NCBI GenBank assembly: GCA_947628535.1
Contig: CANRAF010000003.1
Coordinates: 33,953-97,952, forward strand
Reading direction: 5' to 3'
Length of the DNA stretch: 64,000 nt
From: an uncultured Bacilli bacterium
Lineage (GTDB): Bacteria > Bacillota_I > Bacilli_A > RF39 > UBA660
Numbering within the stretch: the first letter of the stretch is position 1; every line of letters starts with the position of its first letter. The notes under the pieces are model-generated. The model saw only the letters and a program-made list of their open reading frames with translations, ran no database searches and was not told the origin of the DNA. This document shows positions 47,568 to 61,072 of the stretch, piece by piece. Position numbers and translations under genes: made by a program.

Positions 47568-50138
47568 ATGAAAAAAGTAATACTCGTGGACGGAAATAAT
47601 CTTCTTTTTAGAAGTTATTATGCAACAGCTTATAAAGGTTCAATTATGAGAAATTCCAAAGGTTTTCCTACCAATGGATTATATAGTTTTATAAATATGT
47701 TAAATAAAATAATATCAGAAGAAAATCCATCTTATATGATGATTGCATTTGACAAAGGCAAAACATTTCGTCATGAAAAATATAAAGATTATAAAGATGG
47801 GAGAAAAGAAACTCCTGAAGAGTTAAAAATGCAGTTTCCTGTTGCTAAAGAAATATCTAAAGCAATGGGTATATCTTGTTTTGAAATAGATAATTATGAA
47901 GCAGATGATATAATTGGAACATTTGCAACTGAAGTTGATATAAATGATGAATTTGTCTCTACAATTATTAGTAGTGATAAAGATTTACTTCAGTTAATAT
48001 CAGATGATAATGAAGTAAAACTTTTAAAAAGTAATGATTATATTAGATTTGATAAAAAAACTTTTATCGAAACATATGGTTTTACTCCTGAAAAAATAAC
48101 TGATTTAAAAGGTTTAATGGGAGATTCAAGTGATAATATTCCTGGAGTTAAAGGGATTGGAGAAAAAGGTGCTATTTCACTGGTGTCTAAATATGGAACT
48201 TTAGAAAATATTTATAAAAATATTGATGATATAAAAGGAAAAACTAAAGAAAAGTTAGAAAATGATAAAGATAGTGCCTTCTTTTCTAAAGAATTAGCAA
48301 CTATTTGTAGAGATGTTCCAATTGATAAAGATTTAGAAAAAATAAAGTACAGAGGTGTTACTCCAAAATTAGTACCACTTTTAAAAGAATATGAGTTTTT
48401 CTCTCTTATAAAAAAATTAAATATAAAAGAAGAAATAGAAGAGAAGAAAACTTATGAAATTGTAGATAGTATTGAAATTAATAAAGATAGTTCTATATAT
48501 ATTGAGACAAATGGTAATTATCATGATAAAGAAATACTTGGTATTTCTATATCTAATGAAGATGGTAACTATTTTTTGGAAAAAGAAAATATTAAAAATA
48601 TAAAAATAAATGAAAAAGTTAAACTTTATACTTATGATCTTAAAAAACTTATTATTTTATTTAAATATAATGGTGTATCAATCAAAAACAAAGTAGAGGA
48701 TTTGATGATTGAAGCCTATATTTTAAATTATCATATTAAAGAAGATATTCATTATCTTATGAATATATGTGGCTATAGTAGTTCATCTTGTGAAGAAATG
48801 CTTAAAAGAAAAGCAAAACTTGTACATGAAGATTTTATAGAAAATATGGTAAAAAAAGCTAGTTTTATCTATGAAAATAAAGATAGATTTTATAAAGAAC
48901 TCGAAAAAAATGACTTCTTATCTTTATATAACGATATTGATCTTCCACTTACTTATGTTTTAATTGATATGGAATATACTGGTGTTAAAATAGATAAAGA
49001 TTTTCTTCTTTCAATGAAAGATGAAGTTTATAAAAAGGTAGTAGAACTTGAAGAAGATATATATACTCTCGCCGGTACTAGAGATTTTAATATTCAAAGT
49101 CCTAAACAACTTGGACTTGTGCTTTTTGACAAACTTAAAATACCTTATCCAAAGAGAATAAAAAGTGATAAAAGTTATTTTACAAGTGTAGATATTTTGC
49201 AAAAACTTACTGATTATGAAATTATTAGAAAGATTTTAGATTATAGAACTCTTACTAAACTTTATTCAAATTATATAGTAGGATTAATTGATTATATAAA
49301 AGATGATGGGAAAATTCATACTATTTTTACACAGACTTTAACAAGGACAGGAAGACTTTCATCAACAAGTCCAAATCTTCAAAATATACCTGTTCGTGAA
49401 GAATATGGACGACTTATAAGAAAAGCTTTTGTTCCTAGTGATGGAGGAGTCATAATATCTTCTGATTATTCACAAATCGAACTTAGAGTTTTTGCTCATA
49501 TGTCTAATGCCGATAACTTAATAAAGGCTTTTAATAATGATTTAGATATTCATACTAAAACTGCTATGGATATATATCACGTTAAGGAAAACGAAGTTAC
49601 TAAACAAATGAGAAGAAACGCCAAGGCTGTTAATTTTGGTATATTATATGGTATCAGTAGTTTTGGACTTTCTGAAGATTTAGGAATAAATGTAAAAGAT
49701 GCAAAAGTATTTATTGATAATTATTTAAATACTTATCCTGGTATTAAAGATTATATGAATAATTTAATTAAAGATGCTCATGATAATGGTTTTGTAAAAA
49801 CTTTATTAGGACGTGTTAGAATTATAGATGAGTTAAAAAGTGCAAATTATATGGTAAAGTCTCAAGGAGAGAGAATGGCTCTTAATACTCCAATACAAGG
49901 GACAAGTGCTGATATAATAAAAATGGCTATGATAAATATTTATGATGAACTTAATAAAAGGGGATTAAAAGCCAAAATGATTATTCAAGTTCATGATGAA
50001 CTTTTAATAGATTGTCCTAGAGAAGAAATAGAAGAAGTAACTAAGTTGATAAAAGATCAAATGGAAAATGTTTGTAAATTAAAAGTACCTTTAAAAGTTG
50101 ATATTGAAAGTGGAAAAAATTGGTATGAAGCAAAATAA
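47568..50138 (+). CDS. polA: DNA polymerase I
   Basis: LVDGNNLLFRSYYA 5'-3' exonuclease, SSDYSQIELRVFAHMS, RRNAKAVNFGILYGIS, VHDELLID. Confidence 0.97.
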   Translation: MKKVILVDGNNLLFRSYYATAYKGSIMRNSKGFPTNGLYSFINMLNKIISEENPSYMMIAFDKGKTFRHEKYKDYKDGRKETPEELKMQFPVAKEISKAMGISCFEIDNYEADDIIGTFATEVDINDEFVSTIISSDKDLLQLISDDNEVKLLKSNDYIRFDKKTFIETYGFTPEKITDLKGLMGDSSDNIPGVKGIGEKGAISLVSKYGTLENIYKNIDDIKGKTKEKLENDKDSAFFSKELATICRDVPIDKDLEKIKYRGVTPKLVPLLKEYEFFSLIKKLNIKEEIEEKKTYEIVDSIEINKDSSIYIETNGNYHDKEILGISISNEDGNYFLEKENIKNIKINEKVKLYTYDLKKLIILFKYNGVSIKNKVEDLMIEAYILNYHIKEDIHYLMNICGYSSSSCEEMLKRKAKLVHEDFIENMVKKASFIYENKDRFYKELEKNDFLSLYNDIDLPLTYVLIDMEYTGVKIDKDFLLSMKDEVYKKVVELEEDIYTLAGTRDFNIQSPKQLGLVLFDKLKIPYPKRIKSDKSYFTSVDILQKLTDYEIIRKILDYRTLTKLYSNYIVGLIDYIKDDGKIHTIFTQTLTRTGRLSSTSPNLQNIPVREEYGRLIRKAFVPSDGGVIISSDYSQIELRVFAHMSNADNLIKAFNNDLDIHTKTAMDIYHVKENEVTKQMRRNAKAVNFGILYGISSFGLSEDLGINVKDAKVFIDNYLNTYPGIKDYMNNLIKDAHDNGFVKTLLGRVRIIDELKSANYMVKSQGERMALNTPIQGTSADIIKMAMINIYDELNKRGLKAKMIIQVHDELLIDCPREEIEEVTKLIKDQMENVCKLKVPLKVDIESGKNWYEAK

Positions 50139-50150
50139 AGGAGTGGTATT

Positions 50151-50969
50151 ATGCCTGAACTTCCCGAAGTAGAAACTGTAAGAAAAAGTCTTCTTTTAAA
50201 ACTAAAAGGAAAAACTATCAAGGATTTGAAAGTATTACATAATAATGTTTTTCAAAGTCAAAATATAGAAGAAGTTATTAAAAATATTAAAAATCAAACT
50301 ATTAGAGATATTAAAAGACGTGGTAAATGGCTTATGTATGATTTAGATGATTATTATTTACTTAGTCATTTAAGAATGGAAGGAAAATATATCTATAGAG
50401 ATATAAATGAAAAAATAGAAAAACATGAGCTTGTTATATTTAATATTGATAATGAATTTGAACTTAGATATAAAGATGTTAGAAAATTTGGTAAAATGTA
50501 TTTAGTTTTAAAAGATGAGTTAGATAAAAGTCCAATTGGCAAACTTGGGCTTGAACCTTGGGATAAGAATTTAACAAAAGAGTATTTGAAAAATGCTTAT
50601 AAAAATAAAAAACTTTCTATTAAAACTTTACTTTTAGATCAAAGTATAATAGTAGGAATAGGAAATATATATGCAGATGAAATATTGTTTTTAAGTAAAA
50701 TTAATCCATATAAAAAAGGAAATGAATTAAGTAATAAAAATTTAGAAGATATAATAAAAAATACAAGAATTGTTTTAGACAAAGCAATAAAAGCAGGAGG
50801 AACTACTATTAGGAGTTATACATCAGAAGAAGGAGTTACAGGACTTTTTCAAAATGATTTAAATGTTCATAAAAGAGAAGGAGAAAAATGCCCTAATTGT
50901 GGAAATATAATAATAAGAGAAAAAATAAATGGTAGAAGTAGTTATTACTGTAATAAATGTCAAAAGTAA
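50151..50969 (+). CDS. mutM: formamidopyrimidine-DNA glycosylase
   Basis: MPELPEVETVRKSL, LDQSIIVGIGNIYADEILF, CPNCGNIIIREKINGRSSYYCNKCQK. Confidence 0.97.
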   Translation: MPELPEVETVRKSLLLKLKGKTIKDLKVLHNNVFQSQNIEEVIKNIKNQTIRDIKRRGKWLMYDLDDYYLLSHLRMEGKYIYRDINEKIEKHELVIFNIDNEFELRYKDVRKFGKMYLVLKDELDKSPIGKLGLEPWDKNLTKEYLKNAYKNKKLSIKTLLLDQSIIVGIGNIYADEILFLSKINPYKKGNELSNKNLEDIIKNTRIVLDKAIKAGGTTIRSYTSEEGVTGLFQNDLNVHKREGEKCPNCGNIIIREKINGRSSYYCNKCQK

Positions 50970-51094
50970 ACGGTTTAAGCCGTTTGCTCTTTTCTTATTT
51001 TTAAAATTTTTGGGTTATAATTTAAATAGATAAACTAAACTTTGAAACTATTGATTTCAAAGTTTTCCCTTTTGTTAAATTTTTGTGAAATGTG

Positions 51095-51123
51095 TTGAAA
51101 AAAGAACTTATTTATCATATAAT
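51095..51123 (+). promoter_or_regulatory. promoter TTGAAA-17-TATAAT
   Basis: TTGAAA 51095-51100, TATAAT 51118-51123, upstream of the ABC exporter pair. Confidence 0.65.
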
Positions 51124-51170
51124 GTAAAGGCGTAGTAAAATAGTAGATGTAAAAATTAACAGGAGGAAAT

Positions 51171-52928
51171 ATGAGGAAATTAATAAAAAAGTTAAATAAA
51201 CTTCAAGTTTTTCTTGTACTTATTAGTATAATTTTCGTAATAGTTCAAGTATGGCTTGATTTAAAAATACCGGATTATATGAATGAAATAACAAGATATG
51301 TAGAAACCAAAGGAAGTACCATGGCCGATATTTTAAAACCTGGTGGATATATGGTAATATGTGCTTTTGGTAGTTTAATTTCTTCTATCATAGTTGGTTA
51401 TTTTGCAGCATATATTGCAGCATCTTTTTCTAAGAATTTAAGACAAGATGTATTTAATCAAGTTTTAAAATTTGGTATGGAAGAGATAAAAGATTTTTCT
51501 ACAAGTAGTTTAATTACTAGAACTACAAATGATATAACCCAAGTAGGAATGCTTATTTCAATGGGGCTTCAAGTTATTATAAAAGCTCCGATTATGGCTA
51601 TATGGGCGATTACTAAAATTGCAGGAAAAAGTTATCAATGGTCTTTGGCAACTGGAGTAGCTATTTTTGTATTAGTTGCTATGATTATGGTTTTAATATT
51701 CGTAGCTCTTCCTAAATTCAAAAAAATTCAGTGGCTTACTGATAATTTAAATAGAATTACTCGTGAAAATTTAACAGGTATAAGAGTAGTTCGTGCATAT
51801 AATGCAGAAAAGTATCAACTTAATAAATTTGCAGTTGCTAATAACGAACTTACAGATACACATTTATTTACTTCCAGGGTTATGGCAATTATGAATCCTG
51901 TGATGAATATGATTATGTCTGGACTTTCTTTATCCATCTATTTTATAGGAGCTTATTTAATAAATGAAGCAAATATGCTTGATAAAATAGGTCTATTTAG
52001 TGATATGGTAGTCTTTTCAGCATATGCAATGCAAGTAGTAATGTCATTTATGATGCTTACTATGATATTTATTTTATATCCTCGTGCTAGTGTAGCTGCT
52101 AAAAGAATAGGAGAGGTTTTAGAAACTGAAAGTTCTATTAAAGAAGGAGACAAAGAAGAAGGACTTGAGAAAGGAACAATTGAATTTAAAAATGTTTCCT
52201 TTAAATATCCTGATGCTGAAGAGTATATGCTTAAAGATATTAACTTTAAAGTAAAACAAGGAGAGACAATTGCCTTTATAGGAAGAACAGGAAGTGGAAA
52301 AAGTACAATTATTAATTTAATTCCAAGACTTTATGATGTTACAGATGGAGAAGTTTTGGTAGATGGAATAAATGTAAAAAATTATAAAGAAAAAAGTTTA
52401 TATGATAAGATTGGATATATTTCTCAAAAAGCTGTTATGTTCAGAGGAACAGTATTAGAAAATGTTGGATTTGGTAAGAAAAATAATAAAAGAGTCAAAA
52501 AGGACAAAATAATTGAAGCTATTGAAATAGCTCAAGGTAAAGATTTTGTAGAAGGAATGCCTAAAAAGTATGAATCTTCTTTAGCAGAAGCAGGTACTAA
52601 TATAAGTGGAGGACAAAAGCAACGTCTTTCTATTGCCAGAGCAATTGCTAAAGATCCTGAAATATATATATTTGATGATTCTTTTAGTGCCCTTGATTAT
52701 AAGACAGATTTTACTCTTAGAAAAGAACTTAAGAAATATACAAAAAATGCAACTGTTGTAATAGTAGCTCAGAGAATTGGTACGATAAAAGATGCAAATC
52801 AAATTTTTGTTATTGAAGATGGAAAAATAGTTGGAAGTGGCACTCACAAACAATTACTAAAAACATGTGATGTTTACAAAGAAATTGCTCTTTCTCAACT
52901 TTCAAAGGAGGAGATAGAAAATGCCTAG
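51171..52928 (+). CDS. heterodimeric ABC exporter, subunit 1 (degenerate NBD)
   Basis: GRTGSGKST, ISGGQKQRLSIARA, IYIFDDSFSALDYKTD (Asp where the catalytic Glu is usual). Confidence 0.9.
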   Translation: MRKLIKKLNKLQVFLVLISIIFVIVQVWLDLKIPDYMNEITRYVETKGSTMADILKPGGYMVICAFGSLISSIIVGYFAAYIAASFSKNLRQDVFNQVLKFGMEEIKDFSTSSLITRTTNDITQVGMLISMGLQVIIKAPIMAIWAITKIAGKSYQWSLATGVAIFVLVAMIMVLIFVALPKFKKIQWLTDNLNRITRENLTGIRVVRAYNAEKYQLNKFAVANNELTDTHLFTSRVMAIMNPVMNMIMSGLSLSIYFIGAYLINEANMLDKIGLFSDMVVFSAYAMQVVMSFMMLTMIFILYPRASVAAKRIGEVLETESSIKEGDKEEGLEKGTIEFKNVSFKYPDAEEYMLKDINFKVKQGETIAFIGRTGSGKSTIINLIPRLYDVTDGEVLVDGINVKNYKEKSLYDKIGYISQKAVMFRGTVLENVGFGKKNNKRVKKDKIIEAIEIAQGKDFVEGMPKKYESSLAEAGTNISGGQKQRLSIARAIAKDPEIYIFDDSFSALDYKTDFTLRKELKKYTKNATVVIVAQRIGTIKDANQIFVIEDGKIVGSGTHKQLLKTCDVYKEIALSQLSKEEIENA

Positions 52929-54699
52929 AAGAAAAAAAATAGAAAAACCTAAAGATTTAAAAACGTCTTTAAGTAAGTTATTTAAATATATTAAAAGATA
53001 TCTTCCTCTTATTATCCCTGCAGTACTTTTAGCAATAGCATCATCTGTTTTATCAATAATTGGGCCTGATAAATTAAAAGATATAACAGATACAATTACA
53101 AAAGGAATTATGACAGGTATAGATTTAGATAAAATAAAAGAAATAGGAATATTTTTAATTATAATTTATTCATTAAGTGCAATATTTAATTATCTTCAAG
53201 GATTTATAATGGCAACTGTTACTAACAGATGTTCAAGAAGAATGAGAAGAGAAATTGGTGAAAAGATAAATAAAATTCCTCTTAGATATTTTGATAAAAA
53301 TAGTTATGGAGATGTACTTTCAAGAGTTACAAATGACGTAGATACAATTGCTATGACCTTAAATCAAAGTTTAGGAAATTTAGTTAGTTCAATTACCCTT
53401 TTTATAGGAGCTTTAATAATGATGTTTGTAACTGATTATGTTATGGCTTTTACAGCAATTGGGGCAAGTTTAATAGGATTTTTTATAATGTCTTTAATTC
53501 TGAAAAATTCTCAAAAATATTTTAATAGACAACAACAAGAACTTGGGAGTTTAAATGGTCATATTGAAGAAATATATGGTGGACACAATATTGTAAAAGT
53601 TTATAATGCTACTGATGATGCTAAAGAAAAATTTGATGAAATAAATGATAGACTATATATAAATAATAGAAAAAGTCAATTCTTATCTGGACTTATGCCT
53701 CCAATTATGGGATTTATAGGAAATTTTGGTTATGTTGCTGTTTGTGTTGTTGGAGCTTTACTTGTAATTAATAATCATATTACTTTTGGAGTAATCGTGG
53801 CTTTTATGATTTATATTAGATTATTTACTAATCCTCTTACTCAAATAGCCCAAGGGCTTACTTCACTTCAATCAACTGGGGCAGCTGCTGAGAGAGTATT
53901 TGCTTTCCTTGAAGAAAAGGAAATGATTAAAGAAAGTAACATGAAAGTATTAGATAAAGATAAAGTAAAAGGTAATATAGAATTTAAAAATATTGAATTT
54001 AGTTATGATGATGAAAATATAATAATTAAAAATTTTTCTGCTAAAGCAAAAGCTGGACAAAAAATTGCTATAGTAGGACCTACTGGTGCTGGAAAAACTA
54101 CAATGGTAAATTTACTTATGAAATTTTATGATATAAAAAAGGGAGACATATTAATAGATGGAGTATCTATTCATGATTTAACAAGAGAAAATATTCATAA
54201 TTTATTTACTATGGTACTTCAAGATACATGGGTTTTCAGTGGTACAATACTAGAAAATATAAAATATAATAATAAAGAAATTAGTGATGAAGAAGTAAAA
54301 AAAGTTTGTAAAATAGTAGGACTTGATCATTATATTAAATCACTTTCAAATGGATATAATACAGTTTTAAATGAATCGGAATCTCTTTCACAAGGGCAAA
54401 AACAACTTCTTACTATTGCTAGAGCAATGCTTCTTGATAAACCGTTCTTAATTTTGGATGAAGCTACAAGTAGTGTTGATACAAGGACTGAAGAATTAGT
54501 TCAAGAAGCAATGGATAAATTAACAGAAAACAAAACATCATTTATTATTGCACATAGACTTTCTACAATAAAAAATGCTGATTTAATTTTAGTTATGAAA
54601 GATGGAAATATAATTGAACAAGGAAACCATAAAGAACTTTTAAAGAAAAAAGGATTTTATGCAGATTTATATAATTCACAATTTGAAAAAACAGAGTAG
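52921..54699 (+). CDS. heterodimeric ABC exporter, subunit 2
   Basis: GPTGAGKTT, SLSQGQKQLLTIARAML, LILDEATSSVDTRTE. Confidence 0.9.
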   Translation: MPRRKKIEKPKDLKTSLSKLFKYIKRYLPLIIPAVLLAIASSVLSIIGPDKLKDITDTITKGIMTGIDLDKIKEIGIFLIIIYSLSAIFNYLQGFIMATVTNRCSRRMRREIGEKINKIPLRYFDKNSYGDVLSRVTNDVDTIAMTLNQSLGNLVSSITLFIGALIMMFVTDYVMAFTAIGASLIGFFIMSLILKNSQKYFNRQQQELGSLNGHIEEIYGGHNIVKVYNATDDAKEKFDEINDRLYINNRKSQFLSGLMPPIMGFIGNFGYVAVCVVGALLVINNHITFGVIVAFMIYIRLFTNPLTQIAQGLTSLQSTGAAAERVFAFLEEKEMIKESNMKVLDKDKVKGNIEFKNIEFSYDDENIIIKNFSAKAKAGQKIAIVGPTGAGKTTMVNLLMKFYDIKKGDILIDGVSIHDLTRENIHNLFTMVLQDTWVFSGTILENIKYNNKEISDEEVKKVCKIVGLDHYIKSLSNGYNTVLNESESLSQGQKQLLTIARAMLLDKPFLILDEATSSVDTRTEELVQEAMDKLTENKTSFIIAHRLSTIKNADLILVMKDGNIIEQGNHKELLKKKGFYADLYNSQFEKTE

Positions 54700-54724
54700 G
54701 AATAATATTAATTATTCCTTTTTT
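54697..54724 (+). terminator. Rho-independent terminator
   Basis: AGGAATAAT-atta-ATTATTCCTTTTTT. Confidence 0.75.
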
Positions 54725-54786
54725 GTATTTTAATAAGGAAAAGATATATAAACCATAATAAATTAATTAAGTAAGTTCAAATTAAA

Positions 54787-54814
54787 ATAACTCTAATACT
54801 AGAGTTATTTTTTA
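54787..54814. terminator. Rho-independent terminator
   Basis: AATAACTCT-aatact-AGAGTTATTTTTT between convergent genes. Confidence 0.7.
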
Positions 54815-56098
54815 TAAATATTTTTTTAATTTTTTATACTGATAAATTATGACAATTAAATACTGAATAAATATAGCAATTAAAAGAGCATACATGTGGA
54901 TGTCTAAATATAAAGTTAAGAATAAAGTTATAGTTTTTATAAATGTTCCAATTAAACTTGAAATCATAACAATTTTGGCTTTATCCATTGCTTGAAGAGT
55001 AGATATGATTGGACCTTCTATATAAGTTAGTAAAAATATTGGAGCTGCTATAACTAGATATTTAGAACCACTTCCATTTCCAAACATTATTTCAAGTGAT
55101 TTAGTTGGAAATGCCATAAAAATAATTGTGAAGAATAGTCCTATTATAAGTGAAAAGAAAATTGCTTGATAAAGTTTTCTTTTAATGGCTTTTTTATTGT
55201 TTAATTCATTATATTTTGAAATAGTAGGAAGAAGAGCATTTGATATCGCACCACTTAAAAATTGTGGAAGCATTACCATAGGAAAGACATAACCAGATAT
55301 AAGACCATATTCCAAAGTAACATAGTTATTTGTATATCCAATGGAAAGAAGAACAAATGTAATTATAATAGGCTCTAAAAAGGAACTTATTGAATTTATT
55401 ATTCTTCCTGCAGTCGTTGGAGCAGAAATAGAAAAAATATCTTTTATGTTTTCTGAATCTGGTTTTATATCATCTTTGGTTATTTTAACATTTTTAGGAA
55501 TAAAGAAAAATAAAATAAGAATTGATAAAAGTTCACTTACTACATTGAAAAGTACAAGACCAGTAACTGCTGCTATTAGGGAAATTTTAAGTAAATATGG
55601 AGTTATGATAATAGTCATTGCAAGTCTTACAACTTGTTCAAATAAATTAGAGGTAACGTGTGGTACCATTTTTTCTTTTCCAAAAAAATAACCTCTTATG
55701 ATACTAGATAAAGTAACAAAGGGAAGAGTTACTGACATTGCTAAAATAGGATAGTATAGTTTACTATTTTGAAGTAGTGTATCTGATATAAATCTAGAAG
55801 AAAATATTAAAATTGAAATTATAACAATGTTAAATAAAAGAGCAATAGGAATTATTCCTAATACAACATTTTTATTATTTCTTTTATTCTCAGAAACAAG
55901 TTTTGATATAGCAATAGGAAGAGAAAAAGTTGCAATTGTAACAAATAGGGCATAGGTTGGCATAGTAAGCATATAAAGACCTATTCCTTCGAGGCCTATA
56001 ACTCTAGTGGTTGCAATTCTAATAATCATTCCTAGTATTTTAGTAAGTAATCCTCCAATAATTAGAATAATTGTTGATTTTATAAATTTTTCTTTCAT
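54812..56098 (-). CDS. MATE/SpoVB-family polysaccharide flippase
   Basis: STIILIIGGLLTKILGMIIRIATTRVIGLEGIGLYMLTMPTYALF; ~12 TMs. Confidence 0.88.
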   Translation of the reverse strand: MKEKFIKSTIILIIGGLLTKILGMIIRIATTRVIGLEGIGLYMLTMPTYALFVTIATFSLPIAISKLVSENKRNNKNVVLGIIPIALLFNIVIISILIFSSRFISDTLLQNSKLYYPILAMSVTLPFVTLSSIIRGYFFGKEKMVPHVTSNLFEQVVRLAMTIIITPYLLKISLIAAVTGLVLFNVVSELLSILILFFFIPKNVKITKDDIKPDSENIKDIFSISAPTTAGRIINSISSFLEPIIITFVLLSIGYTNNYVTLEYGLISGYVFPMVMLPQFLSGAISNALLPTISKYNELNNKKAIKRKLYQAIFFSLIIGLFFTIIFMAFPTKSLEIMFGNGSGSKYLVIAAPIFLLTYIEGPIISTLQAMDKAKIVMISSLIGTFIKTITLFLTLYLDIHMYALLIAIFIQYLIVIIYQYKKLKKYL

Positions 56099-56236
56099 AG
56101 TAAAAGATATGCATAAAAAAAGTAAATACGAATTTTAATAAATAGTAGTATAATGTCAATTAAAATAGTGTTTTTCATTCTTTTGTTTATTTTAAAGTTA
56201 AATTATAGTATAATAGCAAAAGAAAAAGGTGATGGA

Positions 56237-58387
<2,151 letters not shown>

Positions 58388-58388
<1 letters not shown>

Positions 58389-59269
58389 TGAACAACGATA
58401 CTTTTTGGAATGATTTTAAAGAAGAACAATTAAAACCTGTATTTAACAAGGACAGAAAATTATCAGATATAAAGGTAGCAAAAGAAATAAAAAGATGTAA
58501 TACTATAGATATAAGAAGAAGCATGCCAAATGAATCTAGCCCTTATTTGAATGAAAATAATGTAAATGTTGTATCATTAAAGACTTTAAACATAGTTACA
58601 AAATTACTTAGAAATAAAGTAGAAAGACAAATAAATTCTTTTAATGAAACTTATGCTGGAAAAGTAAAATATGTTTATCATAGACAAATTCCTGGATATG
58701 GCCCTAAAAAGGTAAAAATATTTCCTTTTGATTATGATAAAAAGGAACTTCCTGTTTTTTTAGATATAGATTGTTTTTCAATTGATAAAATAATGATTTG
58801 GTTTAAAGTAGAAAATGGTAATTTAGAGTGTAGATATGAAAGTTTTAATAATGATACTTATCCTACAACAATGTTTTTAAGAGCAGAAAAAGAAATTTTG
58901 GAAATAATAGATTTTTATAACACTATAGAATCATTTAATGAGAAAAAGGAAGGAGTAAAATCAGTAAATTCGGATTTTAAATTAGATATAGATTATTATG
59001 GAACAACAATAAAGGTACCTGATTTTAATAATAATTATGATTCTTTATCTTTTAGAGATAAATATCATGAAAGATTATCTAATGAAAAGTTAAGTGAAAT
59101 AGGATTTGATGAAAATAATTTTTTAGATAAAATATATGTAAATATAGAAGATTGTCCTAAATGGCTTATTAGTACATTAAATAGTGCTCGCAAAAATGAA
59201 ATAAAAGAAAAACAAAAAGAAGAAAAACAAAATAAGATGAGAGCAAAAGTTAGAAGATTTTTTAAATAA
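58388..59269 (+). CDS. hypothetical protein
   Basis: 293 aa ORF directly after tgt; basic C-terminus. Confidence 0.6.
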
Positions 59270-59322
59270 GAATTCTAAAAACTTAAGTTATATGATAAAA
59301 TAGAATAAATGGAAGTGGTTTT

Positions 59323-61002
59323 ATGAAATTAAAAAATAGTTTTTTTTATACTTTAAGAGAAGATGTAAAAGATGAAGAGAGTAAAAGTGGCAATCTTTTA
59401 GTAAAAGCAGGCTTTATTAAAAAATCTTCAAGTGGGGTTTATATGATAATGCCTCTTGGATTTAAAGTCCTTAAAAATATAGAAAATATAGTTAGAGATG
59501 AAATGAATAAGGCAGGTGCGAGTGAACTTTTAATGCCGTCTTTAATTCCTGAAGATGTTTATATAAAATCAGGAAGAAGAGATAATTTTGGAAGTGATAT
59601 GTTTTCTCTTAAGGATAGAATGGGGCGTGATTATGTTCTCGGACCAACTCATGAAGAATTATTTGTAAATGTTGCTTCTATGAAGATAAAATCATATAAA
59701 GATATGCCATTTAATATTTATCAAATAGCTACTAAATTTAGGGATGAACCAAGACCTAGGTTTGGTCTTATAAGAGTACGTGAATTTATAATGAAAGATG
59801 CTTATAGTTTTGATACTACCGAAAAAGATTGTGATGAGTCCTATTTAAAAATGTATAATGCTTATAAAAATATTTTTGATAGAGTAGGACTTAACTATAA
59901 AATAGTAAAAGCAGATACTGGAGTTATGGGGGGACTTTTATCAGAAGAGTTTCAGGCTATAACTGATATTGGGGAAGATACTTTAGTATTATGTGAAAAT
60001 TGTGATTTTGCATCAAATATTGAAGTTTGTGAAAGTATAAGTGGTAAAGAAAAAGATGAAGAAGAAGAGAAAGAAATAGAACTTATAAATACTCCAAATA
60101 CTGGAACAATAGAAGATTTAGTAAAAATAGGTCTAAATGAAAATAAACTTACAAAAACTTTGATTTATAAGATAGATGGTAAATTTTATGCTGCACTAAT
60201 TCCTGGAAATCGTGAGGCAAGTGAATTAAAAATTAGAAAAGTAACTGGTGGAAAAGAAATAATTTTAGCATCCAAAGAGGAAATTTTGGAAGTAACAGGT
60301 GCTAAAACAGGTTTTGCAGGACCAGTTAATCTTAATATTCCAGTAATAGTAGATACAGATGTTAATTTAATGAAAAACTTTGTTACTGGTGCTAATAAAA
60401 CAGATTATCATTTTAAAAATGTTAATATAAAAGATATTGATATTTATAAAACTGCTGATATAAAAGAAGTAAAAGAAACTGATTTATGTCCTAATTGCAA
60501 GGGAAAATTATCTTTTAAAAAAGGTATTGAAGTAGGTAATACTTTTAAACTTGGAGATAAGTATTCAAGAGTTATGAATCTTACTTATTTAGATCAAGAT
60601 AATAAAGAAAAATATCCTCTTATGGGATCTTATGGAATAGGACTTGGTAGAATACTTGCAAGTATTGCAGAACAAAAAAATGATGAAAATGGTCTTATGT
60701 GGCCAATAGCCGTAGCACCATTTAAAGTAGCAATTGTTTTAATTAATGAAAATGGTGAAAGTTATGCAAATGAATTATATGAAAAACTTAATAGTTTGGG
60801 AATAGATACTCTTTTAGATGATAGAGATGAAAGAGCAGGGGTAAAATTTAAAGATATGGATTTAATTGGAATTCCTATAAGAATTACTATAGGTAAAAAA
60901 TTTGATGAAAATGTAGTTGAGGTAAAACTTAGAAATCAAAGTGAATTTAAAGATGTTGGTATAGATAATTTATTAAGTGAAATAGAAAAGATAACTAATT
61001 AA
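59323..61002 (+). CDS. proS: prolyl-tRNA synthetase
   Basis: GVYMIMPLGFKVLKNIENIVRDEMNKAGASELLMP, LGPTHEELFVNV, FRDEPRPRFGLIRVREFIMKDAYSFD, GSYGIGLGRILAS. Confidence 0.97.
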   Translation: MKLKNSFFYTLREDVKDEESKSGNLLVKAGFIKKSSSGVYMIMPLGFKVLKNIENIVRDEMNKAGASELLMPSLIPEDVYIKSGRRDNFGSDMFSLKDRMGRDYVLGPTHEELFVNVASMKIKSYKDMPFNIYQIATKFRDEPRPRFGLIRVREFIMKDAYSFDTTEKDCDESYLKMYNAYKNIFDRVGLNYKIVKADTGVMGGLLSEEFQAITDIGEDTLVLCENCDFASNIEVCESISGKEKDEEEEKEIELINTPNTGTIEDLVKIGLNENKLTKTLIYKIDGKFYAALIPGNREASELKIRKVTGGKEIILASKEEILEVTGAKTGFAGPVNLNIPVIVDTDVNLMKNFVTGANKTDYHFKNVNIKDIDIYKTADIKEVKETDLCPNCKGKLSFKKGIEVGNTFKLGDKYSRVMNLTYLDQDNKEKYPLMGSYGIGLGRILASIAEQKNDENGLMWPIAVAPFKVAIVLINENGESYANELYEKLNSLGIDTLLDDRDERAGVKFKDMDLIGIPIRITIGKKFDENVVEVKLRNQSEFKDVGIDNLLSEIEKITN

Positions 61003-61072
61003 AATTTATGTTATCTTTTTTAAATTGTTTGAAATAAAATTATAGAATAATAAAACCACTTTTTTAAAGTGG

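Noticed and set aside
47568-50138. Poorly conserved 3'-5' exonuclease region in DNA polymerase I
   Set aside because: Loss of proofreading residues is common in Firmicutes-type PolA; not unusual.
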